Under the pieces are notes generated by a model that saw nothing but the letters and a program-made list of their open reading frames with translations, was not told the DNA's origin and did no database searches. From Thermolongibacillus altinsuensis (GTDB lineage: Bacteria > Bacillota > Bacilli > Bacillales > Anoxybacillaceae), in assembly GCF_004341205.1 (NCBI RefSeq), contig NZ_SLUL01000015.1:1-64000 (forward strand): a stretch of DNA of 64,000 nt, read 5' to 3'. A program made the position numbers and the translations under genes. Position 1 is the first letter of the stretch. Every line of letters begins with the position of its first letter. Positions 1 through 9,062 of this stretch are shown in pieces.

Positions 1-94
<94 letters not shown>

Positions 95-102
95 AGCAAA
101 AT

Positions 103-178
103 GGAGGATTAGCTCAGCTGGGAGAGCACTTGCCTTACAAGCAAGGGGTCGGCGGTTCGATCCCGTCATCCTCCACCA
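103..178 (+). tRNA. tRNA-Val(TAC)
   Basis: Cloverleaf with acceptor GGAGGAT/ATCCTCC, anticodon loop CTTACAA (anticodon TAC) and encoded CCA. First gene of the array, eight bases after the 5S end. Confidence 0.96.
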
Positions 179-193
179 TAAAAATTTAATAAA

Positions 194-216
194 GCGGCTT
201 AGCTCAATTGGTAGAG
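194..216 (+). pseudogene. tRNA-Thr 5'-half fragment 1
   Basis: The sequence matches the acceptor 5' strand and D arm of the downstream tRNA-Thr except near its first bases, then departs from tRNA sequence after GGTAGAG. No anticodon arm or T arm follows. The next 134 bases include a hairpin with a GCGGCGAG/CTCGACGC stem and end exactly at the intact tRNA-Thr gene at 351. A second similar fragment precedes the other tRNA-Thr copy. Confidence 0.8.
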
Positions 217-350
217 ACGAGCGAAGCATCTATGAATAAGCGGCGAGTTGCCTCGACGCATCCATCATCCTCGAAAAGGCTAGTAGAGGAAGAGGCACAA
301 CATTCAACTGAATATAAACTTGATAAACGTTCAAACATTCTTTCTCATGT

Positions 351-426
<76 letters not shown>

Positions 427-433
427 TTCATAC

Positions 434-509
434 GAGCCATTAGCTCAGCAGGTAGAGCATCTGACTTTTAATCAGAGGGTCGGAGGTTCGAGTCCTCCAT
501 GGCTCACCA
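434..509 (+). tRNA. tRNA-Lys(TTT)
   Basis: Acceptor GAGCCAT/ATGGCTC, anticodon loop CTTTTAA, CCA encoded. Confidence 0.96.
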
Positions 510-513
510 TTTC

Positions 514-595
514 GCGGGTGTGGCGGAATTGGCAGACGCACCAGACTTAGGATCTGGCGCCTCACGGCGTGGGGGTTCAAGTCCCTCCACCCGCA
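514..595 (+). tRNA. tRNA-Leu(TAG)
   Basis: Class II tRNA with a long variable arm, acceptor GCGGGTG/CACCCGC and anticodon loop CTTAGGA. CCA is not encoded: TAATG follows the discriminator base. Confidence 0.94.
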
Positions 596-599
596 TAAT

Positions 600-674
600 G
601 CGGAAGTAGTTCAGTGGTAGAACACCACCTTGCCAAGGTGGGGGTCGCGGGTTCGAGTCCCGTCTTCCGCTCCA
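600..674 (+). tRNA. tRNA-Gly(GCC)
   Basis: Acceptor GCGGAAG/CTTCCGC, anticodon loop TTGCCAA, CCA encoded. Confidence 0.96.
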
Positions 675-681
675 TAAAGCC

Positions 682-770
682 GCCGGGGTGGCGGAATTGG
701 CAGACGCACAGGACTTAAAATCCTGCGGTAGGTAACTACCGTGCCGGTTCGAGTCCGGCCCTCGGCACCA
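682..770 (+). tRNA. tRNA-Leu(TAA)
   Basis: Class II tRNA with extended variable arm, anticodon loop CTTAAAA, CCA encoded. Confidence 0.95.
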
Positions 771-785
771 TTAAAACAGGGTATT

Positions 786-862
786 GCGCCCGTAGCTCAA
801 TTGGATAGAGCATCTGACTACGGATCAGAAGGTTAGGGGTTCAAATCCTCTCGGGCGCGCCA
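786..862 (+). tRNA. tRNA-Arg(ACG)
   Basis: Acceptor GCGCCCG/CGGGCGC, anticodon loop CTACGGA (ACG, presumably edited to ICG), CCA encoded. Confidence 0.96.
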
Positions 863-870
863 TGCGAAGA

Positions 871-947
871 CGGGAAGTAGCTCAGCTTGGTAGAGCACAT
901 GGTTTGGGACCATGGGGTCGCAGGTTCGAATCCTGTCTTCCCGACCA
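871..947 (+). tRNA. tRNA-Pro(TGG)
   Basis: Acceptor CGGGAAG/CTTCCCG, anticodon loop TTTGGGA, CCA encoded. Confidence 0.96.
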
Positions 948-951
948 GTGA

Positions 952-1027
952 GGGGCCTTAGCTCAGCTGGGAGAGCGCCTGCTTTGCACGCAGGAGGTCA
1001 TCGGTTCGATCCCGATAGGCTCCACCA
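952..1027 (+). tRNA. tRNA-Ala(TGC)
   Basis: Acceptor GGGGCCT/AGGCTCC with one G-T pair, anticodon loop TTTGCAC, CCA encoded. Confidence 0.95.
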
Positions 1028-1043
1028 ACCAAATTTGAATAAT

Positions 1044-1117
1044 GGCGGCGTAGCTCAGCTGGCTAGAGCATACGGTTCATACCCGTAAGGTCGGGGGTTC
1101 GATTCCCTCCGCCGCTA
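1044..1117 (+). tRNA. tRNA-Met(CAT), elongator
   Basis: Acceptor GGCGGCG/CGCCGCT, anticodon loop TTCATAC. The body resembles the B. subtilis elongator tRNA-Met. CCA is not encoded (CTA follows the discriminator). Confidence 0.9.
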
Positions 1118-1125
1118 CTAGCTTA

Positions 1126-1202
1126 GGACCTTTAGCTCAGCTGGTTAGAGCAGACGGCTCATAACCGTCCGGTCGTAGGTTCGAGTCCTACAAGGTCCAC
1201 CA
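1126..1202 (+). tRNA. tRNA-Ile2(CAT), probable lysidine tRNA
   Basis: Acceptor GGACCTT/AAGGTCC with anticodon loop CTCATAA. This body (GGACCTTTAGCTCAG) is the one known for the minor isoleucine tRNA whose C34 is changed to lysidine by TilS. Assignment to Ile rather than Met rests on that resemblance. CCA encoded. Confidence 0.85.
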
Positions 1203-1217
1203 TGTTATCAATCATAC

Positions 1218-1310
1218 GGAGGAGTACCCAAGTCTGGCTGAAGGGGTCGGTCTTGAAAACCGAGAGGCGCCGAAAGGCGCGCGGGGGTTCGAATCCCTCC
1301 TCCTCCGCCA
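1218..1310 (+). tRNA. tRNA-Ser(TGA)
   Basis: Class II tRNA with long variable arm, acceptor starting GGAGGAG, anticodon loop CTTGAAA, ends GCCA. Confidence 0.95.
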
Positions 1311-1342
1311 TATTATAAAGTAAAGATTTGAGTTAAAATCGT

Positions 1343-1420
<78 letters not shown>

Positions 1421-1422
1421 AT

Positions 1423-1498
1423 GGTCCCGTAGTGTAGTGGTTAACATGCCTGCCTGTCACGCAGGAGATCGCGGGTTCGAGTCCCGTCGGGACCGCCA
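1423..1498 (+). tRNA. tRNA-Asp(GTC)
   Basis: Acceptor GGTCCCG/CGGGACC, anticodon loop CTGTCAC, CCA encoded. Confidence 0.96.
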
Positions 1499-1508
1499 GT
1501 TATGTTGA

Positions 1509-1584
1509 GGCTCGGTAGCTCAGTCGGTAGAGCAAAGGACTGAAAATCCTTGTGTCGGCGGTTCGATTCCGTCCCGAGCCACCA
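1509..1584 (+). tRNA. tRNA-Phe(GAA)
   Basis: Acceptor GGCTCGG/CCGAGCC, anticodon loop CTGAAAA, CCA encoded. Confidence 0.96.
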
Positions 1585-1603
1585 TTTTGATCATGCCAGT
1601 TAT

Positions 1604-1628
1604 GCCGGCTTAGCCTAATTGTAGAGCA
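1604..1628 (+). pseudogene. tRNA-Thr 5'-half fragment 2
   Basis: A degenerate copy of the tRNA-Thr acceptor 5' strand and D arm (GCCGGCTTAGCCTAATTGTAG). It lies 155 bases before the intact tRNA-Thr at 1759, almost the same spacing as fragment 1. The fragment runs into a 9-bp hairpin (1625-1633 with 1648-1656), then a 10-bp hairpin with one mismatch (1661-1670 with 1698-1707). The sequence therefore looks structured rather than random. Confidence 0.8.
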
Positions 1629-1758
1629 CGTTCGAATAAACTTCGGTGAATGTGCTTCAGCGTACCGCTCGAGCTACTACTTGTTTAAACTTTCTGAGAG
1701 CGGGACGACGTTCAATACATTACGAGCTAAGTGTTGCTAAAGTAAAAAATCCGATCGT

Positions 1759-1834
<76 letters not shown>

Positions 1835-1839
1835 TTCGT

Positions 1840-1916
1840 GGCGGCTATGGCGAAGTGGTTAACGCACCAGATTGTGGCTCTGGCATGCGTGGGTTCGATT
1901 CCCACTAGTCGCCCCA
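1840..1916 (+). tRNA. tRNA-His(GTG)
   Basis: Anticodon loop TTGTGGC. The start includes the extra G-1 opposite C73 that is typical of tRNA-His. CCA encoded. Confidence 0.95.
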
Positions 1917-1925
1917 TTCAAACAT

Positions 1926-1996
1926 GCGGGTGTAGTTTAGTGGTAAAACCTCAGCCTTCCAAGCTGATGTCGTGGGTTCGATTCCCATCACCCGCT
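1926..1996 (+). tRNA. tRNA-Gly(TCC)
   Basis: Acceptor GCGGGTG/CACCCGC, anticodon loop CTTCCAA. CCA not encoded. Confidence 0.94.
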
Positions 1997-2002
1997 TTTC
2001 TA

Positions 2003-2079
<77 letters not shown>

Positions 2080-2083
2080 TAAT

Positions 2084-2158
2084 TCCGCAGTAGCTCAGTG
2101 GTAGAGCGCTCGGCTGTTAACCGAGTGGTCGTAGGTTCGAATCCTACCTGCGGAGCCA
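2084..2158 (+). tRNA. tRNA-Asn(GTT)
   Basis: Acceptor TCCGCAG/CTGCGGA, anticodon loop CTGTTAA, CCA encoded. Confidence 0.96.
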
Positions 2159-2161
2159 TTG

Positions 2162-2254
2162 GGAGAAGTACCCAAGTGGCTGAAGGGGACGGTTTGCTAA
2201 ACCGTTAGGTCGCGTTTTTGCGGCGCGCGGGTTCAAATCCCGCCTTCTCCGCCA
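2162..2254 (+). tRNA. tRNA-Ser(GCT)
   Basis: Class II tRNA with long variable arm, acceptor GGAGAAG/CTTCTCC, anticodon loop TTGCTAA, CCA encoded. Confidence 0.95.
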
Positions 2255-2274
2255 TGCAACAACTGGTGTATTGA

Positions 2275-2346
2275 GGCCCGTTGGTCAAGTGGTTAAGACA
2301 CCGCCCTTTCACGGCGGTAACACGGGTTCGAATCCCGTACGGGTCA
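2275..2346 (+). tRNA. tRNA-Glu(TTC)
   Basis: Acceptor GGCCCGT/ACGGGTC, anticodon loop CTTTCAC. CCA not encoded. Last gene of the array. Confidence 0.95.
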
Positions 2347-2353
2347 CTAAAAA

Positions 2354-2386
2354 GGCGTTGTGAGAAACTCACAACGCCTTTTTTAT
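2354..2386 (+). terminator. Terminator of the tRNA array
   Basis: A perfect 11-bp stem (GGCGTTGTGAG / CTCACAACGCC) with AAA loop is followed by a T run. An A run precedes it, so it would also work leftward. It probably once served the convergent czcD gene before the insertion sequence landed between them. Confidence 0.93.
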
Positions 2387-2501
2387 TTTGGTTCTATACT
2401 AAATGTTGGGGTAAAGAATTTCATAAAATAAAAAAGCATTTACGAAGTGCTCTCTTTTATAATGAAAGTGGCCAAACCTCATTTCAAAGGAGACTTCGTA
2501 A

Positions 2502-3703
2502 ATGCAAGACCATTGTATCACAAAACTGGTTGGATTAGAAAATGTCATTGTGTCAAATATTGTGGAAACGGATACGCACCTAGAAATTTTTATCGAAACC
2601 AAACCTTGTCATCAAAGTTGTCCTCAGTGCGGGGAGAGAACAAGATCTATTCATGATTATCGTCTGCAGAAGATTCGAGATGTCAAATTTCGCGAAATGT
2701 ATACGTATCTCATTCTAAAAAAGCGTCGCTATAAATGTACATCCTGTGGGAAGCGTTTCTATGAACGATATACCTTCTTAGAGCGCTATCAACGTCATAC
2801 GAAACGTGTCCTTCAAGCCCTTCTCATCAAAGTGAGAGCGGCCAATTTTAAGGAAGTGGCGAAAGAGTTTGGATTGGGACAATCAACAGTGATTCGATGG
2901 TTTGACCGTTATTATACTTATGAGAACCACTCATTACCACGAATTTTAGCCATTGATGAGTTTAAGGGGACAACCGAAAAAGGAAAATATCAATGTGTCA
3001 TCGGAGATCCTCAAGGCTTCAAGGTATTTGATGTGATTCAAGATCGGAAGTTGTCCACGTTAAAAGATTATTTTCGTTCTTTACCGACTCATCGTGTTCA
3101 AATGGTGGTCATGGATATGTGGCAGCCGTACAAAATATTAGCTCAACAACTCTTTCAAAATCCTATTATCATTGTGGATAAATTCCATTATGCTCGTCAT
3201 AACTTCTGGGCACTTGAACGAGTACGAAAGAGAGTACAAAAGTCGTTCCAAGACAAAGATCGAAAATCGATGAAAAAGTTACGTTTTCTCTTACATAAAC
3301 CGAAAGAGAAGTTAACCACACGAGAACAGGAGCTCCTGCAATATTATTTAGAGTTGTCCCCTGATTTAAAGAAAGCTTACCAAGTGAAAGAAGTCTTTAA
3401 AAAATGGATGACACAAAGCAATGAACGCAATGTAAGGTCTAACTTAGAACAGCTGTATCAAGGAACAGCTGTATCAAGGAACAGCTGTATCAAGCGATTG
3501 ACGAATCAGGACTGGACGAATATCAGTACATGAAGCGAACCTTTAAAAGCTGGGAGAAAGAAATCATTAATTCGTTTATTTATCCCTACACAAACGGTTA
3601 TTTAGAGGGGATTAACGATAAAATTAAAGTCATTAAACGAATGTCTTATGGTATTCGCAACTTTCAACGACTCAGAAATAAGGTATTATGCTCACTTATT
3701 TAA
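2502..3703 (+). pseudogene. ISL3-family transposase, frameshifted
   Basis: The first 320 or so residues read as a standard ISL3 transposase: an N-terminal zinc-finger region with CPQC (about residue 40) and CTSC pairs, an HTH region, then the catalytic domain with AIDEF, MDMWQPY and the DKFHYARHN segment. At 3447-3494 a 16-bp unit (GAACAGCTGTATCAAG) occurs three times in tandem. Removing two units (32 bp) restores one frame through KRTFKSWEKEI, the NGYLEGINDKIK motif and a stop at 3701-3703. Expansion of a short repeat therefore broke the gene. The unbroken protein would be about 390 residues, normal for the family. The start follows AAAGGAGAC. Confidence 0.9.
3447..3494 (+). repeat. 16-bp unit in three tandem copies
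   Basis: GAACAGCTGTATCAAG is present three times without interruption inside the transposase gene. The reading frame implies one ancestral copy, so two were added, shifting the frame. Confidence 0.95.
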
Positions 3704-3768
3704 CTTTCATACATATAAAAGAGGTGCACTTCACATCAAGTGCACCCCAACAATTGACATAGAACCTT

Positions 3769-4704
3769 TTATTTTTTATTGTGCAAAAACTGTTTGCCAT
3801 ATTCACCATGATTGTGAATCGAAGGGTGTTCGACTTGAATGGTTGAATGTTTAATGCCGTACTTTTTTTCCAAAATGTCGTTAATGGCTAAAATGACACA
3901 GAAGGGTTGGATGTTTTCATTAATGAGGACATGAGCCGTCAACGAATAATGATCTGTCGAAATGGCCCATAGATGCATTTCATGTACATCTTCTACTCCC
4001 TCGACATTACGAATATCTGCACGAATTTGATCGATATCGAATTGCTCTGGAACAGAATCCATCAAAATTAGATAAGATTCGCGAACAATTTTAGCTCCTC
4101 CGACAAAAATAATCCCGCCGATGACCATGCTGATGAGTGGATCGAAGAAGTAAAAGTTTGTAAAATAGATGACCACTGCAGAAATAATGACGCCAATCGA
4201 ACTGAGAAGATCGCCGATAAAATGCCATAATGCACTTTTTATATTTAAATTTTCTTCTTCTTTCATGCTTCGGCTAAGGACGATGGTTAATACGAGATTG
4301 ACGATAAATCCGATTGAAGCAATGACGATCATCAATTGAAAATCAATGTTCTCCGGATGAATGAAACGTCGAATTCCCTCTATAAAAATTCCGATTGCAA
4401 TGATGGTGAGGGCGAGACCGTTTAAAAATGAAGCAATAATCTCAAAGCGCAAATATCCAAACGTAAACGTTTTGTTTGGTTGACGTGTTGCTAAGTAGAG
4501 AGCGACCATGCTCAAACCGAGCGCGATGACATCCGATGCCATATGAGCTGAATCAGAAAGTAAAGCGAGGGAATTTGAAAGGATTCCTCCTATTATTTCA
4601 ACAATAGTGAAAAATAAGGTTAATGCAAGCGTAATCCAAAGTGTTTTTTTTGATTTGTTTTGTATTTTTACGTGAGGCAGATGATGATAATCGTATGGGG
4701 TCAT
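3769..4704 (-). CDS. czcD: Cation diffusion facilitator (zinc/cobalt/cadmium exporter)
   Basis: A 311-residue inner-membrane metal/proton antiporter of the CDF family, the same length as B. subtilis CzcD. Six hydrophobic segments are visible. The metal-site signatures are LLSDSAHMASD in the second segment (about residue 48-58) and HFIGD in the fifth. The cytoplasmic C-terminal domain carries HEMHLWAISTDHYSLTAH, and an N-terminal HHLPH may bind metal. The start is supported by GAAAGAGGTG seven bases upstream. The stop codon lies inside the direct repeat created by the insertion sequence, so the gene is intact but cut off from the terminator at 2354. Which metals it exports cannot be read from sequence. 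The promoter should lie in the AT-rich stretch after 4704. Confidence 0.9.
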   Translation of the reverse strand: MTPYDYHHLPHVKIQNKSKKTLWITLALTLFFTIVEIIGGILSNSLALLSDSAHMASDVIALGLSMVALYLATRQPNKTFTFGYLRFEIIASFLNGLALTIIAIGIFIEGIRRFIHPENIDFQLMIVIASIGFIVNLVLTIVLSRSMKEEENLNIKSALWHFIGDLLSSIGVIISAVVIYFTNFYFFDPLISMVIGGIIFVGGAKIVRESYLILMDSVPEQFDIDQIRADIRNVEGVEDVHEMHLWAISTDHYSLTAHVLINENIQPFCVILAINDILEKKYGIKHSTIQVEHPSIHNHGEYGKQFLHNKK

Positions 4705-5000
4705 AATACACCTCTTTCTTTATAATATGATAATTATAATAATTATAATTAAATATATATAATTATTACAATAAAGTATTTTATATAATTATTCTTTATT
4801 ATGCAAGTGACAATTTTGTAGATATTGGAATCGATTTTCTTTCCTAATCACTTTGAAGTTACGTAAATGTGTTTTATGTGATTTGTTGAATAATGTCAGA
4901 AAATATCTAAATTTTTATCAAGGAATTTTCATTTAGAGTATTTAATATATTCAATAACGAATGTTTTTGTCATTTTATCGAAGAAAGGGTGAGCGAGCGT
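4705..5000. other. Divergent intergenic region between czcD and glgB
   Basis: About 300 bases, very AT-rich, with alternating ATAATTATAATAATTATAATT near 4730-4750 that could form weak stems or act as an operator for czcD. Promoters for both genes are expected here, but no convincing -35/-10 pair or known operator (including Zur, Fur or cre) stands out. Confidence 0.5.
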
Positions 5001-6935
5001 TTGATTACAGTCAGTCCGACCGATTTCCAAATTCATTTGTTTCATGAGGGAACATTTTATAAAAGCTATCAGTTATTCGGGGCGCATATCGTTGAAGAGG
5101 GAGGGACGGTAGGCACTCGTTTTTGTGTTTGGGCGCCTCATGCGGTTGAGGTTCGAGTTGTTGGAAGCTTTAACAATTGGAACGGTGAACATCATCGATT
5201 GGTGAAAGTAAACGAACAAGGAGTATGGATAATTTTCATCCCGGAAAACTTAGAAGGTCATCTTTATAAATATGAAATCGTTACTCGAAACGGAGAAGTT
5301 TTATTGAAGGCGGATCCATATGCTTTTTATTCGGAATTACGTCCGAATACAGCGTCGATCATTTATAAATTGGATGGATACAAATGGAATGATCAAGAAT
5401 GGCAACGGAAAAAGAAAAGAAAGCAAATTTATAATCAACCAATGTTTATTTATGAAGTTCATCTTGGTACATGGAAAAAGAAAGAAGACGGAAGCTTTTA
5501 TACGTATAAACAGATTGTTGATGAATTGATTCCGTATGTCGTTGAGCACGGATTTACACACATTGAATTGTTGCCGCTTGTTGAGCATCCGCTCGATCGT
5601 TCATGGGGTTATCAAGGAACCGGTTATTATGCCGCAACGAGTCGTTATGGAACCCCACATGATTTAATGGAATTGATCGATCAATGCCATCAAGCTGGAA
5701 TTGGCGTCATCTTGGATTGGGTTCCCGGTCATTTTTGTAAAGATGAACATGGTCTTTATATGTTTGATGGCGAACCGACTTATGAATATATCAATATGCA
5801 AGATCGTGAAAATTTTGTTTGGGGAACGGCTAATTTTGATTTAGGAAAACCAGAAGTCCACAGTTTTCTGATCTCGAATGCTTTGTTTTGGATGGACTAT
5901 TATCATATCGATGGTTTTCGCGTCGACGCTGTGGCAAACATGTTGTATTGGCCTAATAGTGAAGTATTGCATTCGAATCCCTATGCGATTTCTTTTTTAA
6001 AGAAATTAAATGAAACGGTGTTTTCATATGATCCAACCATTTTAATGATCGCAGAAGATTCGACCGATTGGCCACAAGTAACTGCACCGACGTATGAAGG
6101 CGGGTTGGGATTTAATTATAAATGGAATATGGGATGGATGAATGATTTATTAAGTTATATGGAAACGGAAATGAATGAACGAAAACATGTTCATCATAAA
6201 GTGACATTTTCTCTTCTATATGCGCATTCAGAAAATTTTATTTTGCCATTATCGCACGATGAAGTCGTTCACGGAAAGAAATCGCTTCTAAATAAAATGC
6301 CGGGAGATTATTGGCAAAAATTTGCTCAACTTCGTTTATTATACGGATATTTGATCGCTCATCCGGGAAAAAAGCTGTTATTTATGGGCGGAGAATTTGG
6401 GCAATTTGATGAATGGAAAGATTTAGAGCAGCTTGATTGGGTTTTGTTTGATTTTGAACTGCATCGAAAAATGGATGAGTATGTAAAAGAACTCGTTCAT
6501 TTTTACAAAAAGCAAAAAGCGCTATATGAGCTGGATCACACCCCGGAAGGATTTGAATGGATCGATGTGAACAATGCGGAACAGAGCATTTTTTCATTTA
6601 TTCGCCGCGGCAAGAAAGAAAATGATTTTTTAATCGTTGTATGTAATTTTACAAATGAGGTTTATCATAACTATAAAATTGGGGTTCCGCTCAACGCATC
6701 GTACAAAGAGGTTTTTAATAGCGATGATGTTTCGTATGGCGGTTCGGGACAAATGAATCGAAAAACGCTTACTGCTGTGGAAAAGCCGTTTCATGGAAAG
6801 CCGTATCATGTTTGTATGACCATACCACCATATGCGGTCTCTATTTTGCGGCCGATGCGAAAAAGAGGGGAGAGAGAGCGTAATGATTCGAAAAAAGTGC
6901 GTCGCCATGCTACTCGCAGGGGGAAAAGGGAGTAG
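5001..6935 (+). CDS. glgB: 1,4-alpha-glucan branching enzyme GlgB
   Basis: Transfers alpha-1,4 segments to make alpha-1,6 branches in glycogen. The N-terminal CBM48 domain ([17 protein letters not shown]) is followed by the GH13 barrel. Visible GH13 motifs are DWVPGHF (about 240), DGFRVDAV with nucleophile Asp near 309, the acid Glu in AEDSTDWP (about 351) and [10 protein letters not shown] (about 420). I chose TTG at 5001 because AAAGGGTGA lies seven bases upstream; the in-frame GTG at 4989 overlaps that site. The product is about 644 residues. Its last 20 or so residues are basic and run 53 bp into glgC, whereas a TAA overlapping the glgC ATG is present one frame off. A late frameshift is therefore possible. 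First gene of glgBCDAP. Confidence 0.93.
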   Translation: MITVSPTDFQIHLFHEGTFYKSYQLFGAHIVEEGGTVGTRFCVWAPHAVEVRVVGSFNNWNGEHHRLVKVNEQGVWIIFIPENLEGHLYKYEIVTRNGEVLLKADPYAFYSELRPNTASIIYKLDGYKWNDQEWQRKKKRKQIYNQPMFIYEVHLGTWKKKEDGSFYTYKQIVDELIPYVVEHGFTHIELLPLVEHPLDRSWGYQGTGYYAATSRYGTPHDLMELIDQCHQAGIGVILDWVPGHFCKDEHGLYMFDGEPTYEYINMQDRENFVWGTANFDLGKPEVHSFLISNALFWMDYYHIDGFRVDAVANMLYWPNSEVLHSNPYAISFLKKLNETVFSYDPTILMIAEDSTDWPQVTAPTYEGGLGFNYKWNMGWMNDLLSYMETEMNERKHVHHKVTFSLLYAHSENFILPLSHDEVVHGKKSLLNKMPGDYWQKFAQLRLLYGYLIAHPGKKLLFMGGEFGQFDEWKDLEQLDWVLFDFELHRKMDEYVKELVHFYKKQKALYELDHTPEGFEWIDVNNAEQSIFSFIRRGKKENDFLIVVCNFTNEVYHNYKIGVPLNASYKEVFNSDDVSYGGSGQMNRKTLTAVEKPFHGKPYHVCMTIPPYAVSILRPMRKRGERERNDSKKVRRHATRRGKRE

Positions 6936-8043
6936 ATTAAATTCGTTAACAAAAAATTTGGCTAAGCCAGCTGTTCCTTTTGGAGGAAAGTATCGAATTA
7001 TTGACTTTACATTAAGCAATTGCACCAATTCTGGAATCGATACCGTTGGAGTATTAACACAGTATCAACCGCTTGAATTAAATACGTATATTGGCATTGG
7101 CAGTGCATGGGATTTAGACCGAAAAAATGGAGGAGTAACAGTGTTGCCTCCTTATGCCGAATCGTCGGAGGTACGTTGGTATAAAGGAACGGCGAATGCG
7201 ATTTATCAACATTTGAATTATTTAAAACAATATGATCCTGAGTATGTTCTTATCCTTTCAGGTGATCACATTTATAAGATGAATTATTCGGAAATGCTCG
7301 AATACCATATTGAAAAGAAGGCCGATGTGACGATTTCAGTCATTGAAGTTCCATGGGAAGAAGCGAGTCGCTTTGGCATCATGAATACAAATGAAGAAAT
7401 GGAGATTATTGAATTTGAGGAAAAGCCCGTCCATCCAAAAAACAACTTAGCTTCCATGGGAATTTATATTTTTAAGTGGTCGATATTAAAAGAGTTTTTA
7501 GAAATAGATAATTGCAATCCGGAATCAAGCCATGATTTCGGTAAAGATGTGATCCCTCTTCTCATTGAGAAAAAAAAGCGGTTAGTTGCCTATCCTTTTA
7601 AAGGGTATTGGAAAGATGTCGGGACGGTCAAAAGTTTATGGGAAGCAAATATGGATTTGCTAGTGGAAGAACCTTCATTAGACTTGTTCGATCATTTTTG
7701 GCGCATTTATTCCGTGAATCCAAACGAGCCACCACAATATATTGCTCCAAGCGCAGATGTGAAAGAATCGCTAGTAAATGAAGGATGCATCATTGAAGGA
7801 AAAGTAGAGAAATCCGTTCTGTTTCAAGGTGTATATATTGGTCAAGAAACGACCATTAAACATTCCGTCATTATGCCAAATACAGTGATTGGCGAAAATG
7901 TCTATCTCGAAAAAGTGATTGTTCCACCGAATATGGAAATTCCAAACGGAACGGTGATTTATGCTAGGGAGCAAGACGACGTGATTCTTGTAACGGAGGA
8001 GTTGTTGGAAAATCTGAAAGGTAGAGAGGGAGGGCAACGATGA
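6883..8043 (+). CDS. glgC: Glucose-1-phosphate adenylyltransferase, catalytic subunit GlgC
   Basis: Makes ADP-glucose, the donor for glycogen synthesis. At the N-terminus are the nucleotide-binding loop [13 protein letters not shown] and [15 protein letters not shown]; a sugar-binding segment follows ([11 protein letters not shown]). The C-terminal left-handed beta-helix has hexapeptide-like repeats ([21 protein letters not shown]). The start at 6883 follows GAGGGGAGAGAG; a longer upstream reading has no ribosome site. It yields 386 residues, normal for the family. It overlaps glgB upstream and shares ATGA with glgD, so translation is probably coupled. Confidence 0.95.
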   Translation: MIRKKCVAMLLAGGKGSRLNSLTKNLAKPAVPFGGKYRIIDFTLSNCTNSGIDTVGVLTQYQPLELNTYIGIGSAWDLDRKNGGVTVLPPYAESSEVRWYKGTANAIYQHLNYLKQYDPEYVLILSGDHIYKMNYSEMLEYHIEKKADVTISVIEVPWEEASRFGIMNTNEEMEIIEFEEKPVHPKNNLASMGIYIFKWSILKEFLEIDNCNPESSHDFGKDVIPLLIEKKKRLVAYPFKGYWKDVGTVKSLWEANMDLLVEEPSLDLFDHFWRIYSVNPNEPPQYIAPSADVKESLVNEGCIIEGKVEKSVLFQGVYIGQETTIKHSVIMPNTVIGENVYLEKVIVPPNMEIPNGTVIYAREQDDVILVTEELLENLKGREGGQR

Positions 8044-9062
8044 GCAAATTGATGCTTGGGATCATTGATGCAACAACGTATAAAGAAGAAATGAAGGATT
8101 TAACGTTTAATCGATCGATCGCTGCCGTTCCTTTTGCAGGACGTTATCGCTTAATTGATTTTGTTCTTTCAAATATGGTGAATTCAGGGATCGAAAGCGT
8201 CGCCATTTTTCCGAAGTATCAATATCGTTCATTAATGGATCATCTTGGATCAGGTAAGAATTGGGATTTAAACCGTAAACGGGATGGCCTCTTCTTTTTC
8301 CCATCACCTGATTTACCAGTTCCGCAAATTGGTTCATTTCAGCATTTTCAGCAACATATTGATTATTTTTTGCGAAGCAGCCAAAAATATGCGCTCATCT
8401 GCAATAGTTATACGGTTTGTAACATGGATTATGAAGCGATTTTGCAGCGTCATATTGAAAATAAGTGTGACATTACACAAATTCGCCATCAAGGAAAATC
8501 ATTGAATATGTTTATTTTGGAAACATCGCTTTTGCTTGAGTTGATTTCTACCCAACAGCAAACCGGTTATCAAAGCATCATTGATGTCGTGCACGATCCT
8601 ACAAATCAACTAACGATTTGCGATTATGAATATTCGGGATATGTAGCGGTGATTGATTCCATTGAAAGCTATTTTCTTCACAGTTTAGAGTTGCTTCGTC
8701 CAAATATTTGGAAACAACTATTTCTAAAATCAAGACCGATTTATACAAAAGTGAAAGATGAACCGCCAACGAGATATATGAATGGTTCAAATGTAAAAAA
8801 TTCGATGATTGCGAACGGATGCATCATCGAAGGACATGTTGAAAACAGCATTATTTTCCGTTCAGTGAAAATTGGAAAAGGAACGGTCATTAAAAACAGC
8901 ATTATTATGCAAAAAAGTCAAATAGGAGATCAATGTCAATTAAACAATGTCATTATTGACAAAGATGTTCGCATCAGCGATGGGACGCACTTATTTGGAA
9001 CGAAAGAACAGCCATTTGTCATTCAAAAAGGAACGATGCAAGGAGCGTTGATGAATTCGTGA
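8040..9062 (+). CDS. glgD: Glucose-1-phosphate adenylyltransferase, regulatory subunit GlgD
   Basis: A 340-residue paralog of GlgC. The nucleotide loop is degenerate: the GGxGxRL motif of GlgC is absent, while [19 protein letters not shown] and the C-terminal beta-helix repeats remain. In bacilli GlgD forms a complex with GlgC and raises its activity. The ATGA overlap with glgC and the overlap with glgA (TGA inside the next GTG start) mark tight coupling. Confidence 0.93.
   Translation: MSKLMLGIIDATTYKEEMKDLTFNRSIAAVPFAGRYRLIDFVLSNMVNSGIESVAIFPKYQYRSLMDHLGSGKNWDLNRKRDGLFFFPSPDLPVPQIGSFQHFQQHIDYFLRSSQKYALICNSYTVCNMDYEAILQRHIENKCDITQIRHQGKSLNMFILETSLLLELISTQQQTGYQSIIDVVHDPTNQLTICDYEYSGYVAVIDSIESYFLHSLELLRPNIWKQLFLKSRPIYTKVKDEPPTRYMNGSNVKNSMIANGCIIEGHVENSIIFRSVKIGKGTVIKNSIIMQKSQIGDQCQLNNVIIDKDVRISDGTHLFGTKEQPFVIQKGTMQGALMNS

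Larger units (their letters stand above)
2390..3766 (+). mobile_element. ISL3-like insertion sequence
   Basis: A 1377-bp element bounded by imperfect inverted repeats of 22 bp (2390-2411 and 3745-3766, about 18 matching positions, both beginning GGTTCTAT and ending TGTTGGGG on the element strand). An 8-bp direct repeat ttttattt lies at 2381-2388 and 3767-3774, consistent with the 8-bp target duplication of ISL3 elements. The ends fall in T runs, so the boundary is uncertain by one base. A 9-bp hairpin (3723-3731 with 3738-3746) sits inside the right end. The single transposase gene is frameshifted, so the copy is probably immobile unless helped in trans. Confidence 0.87.

Noticed and set aside
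4705-4988. Zur, Fur or metal-responsive operator upstream of czcD
   Set aside because: The AT-rich alternating sequence has weak symmetry but does not match the Zur or Fur consensus seen elsewhere in this window.
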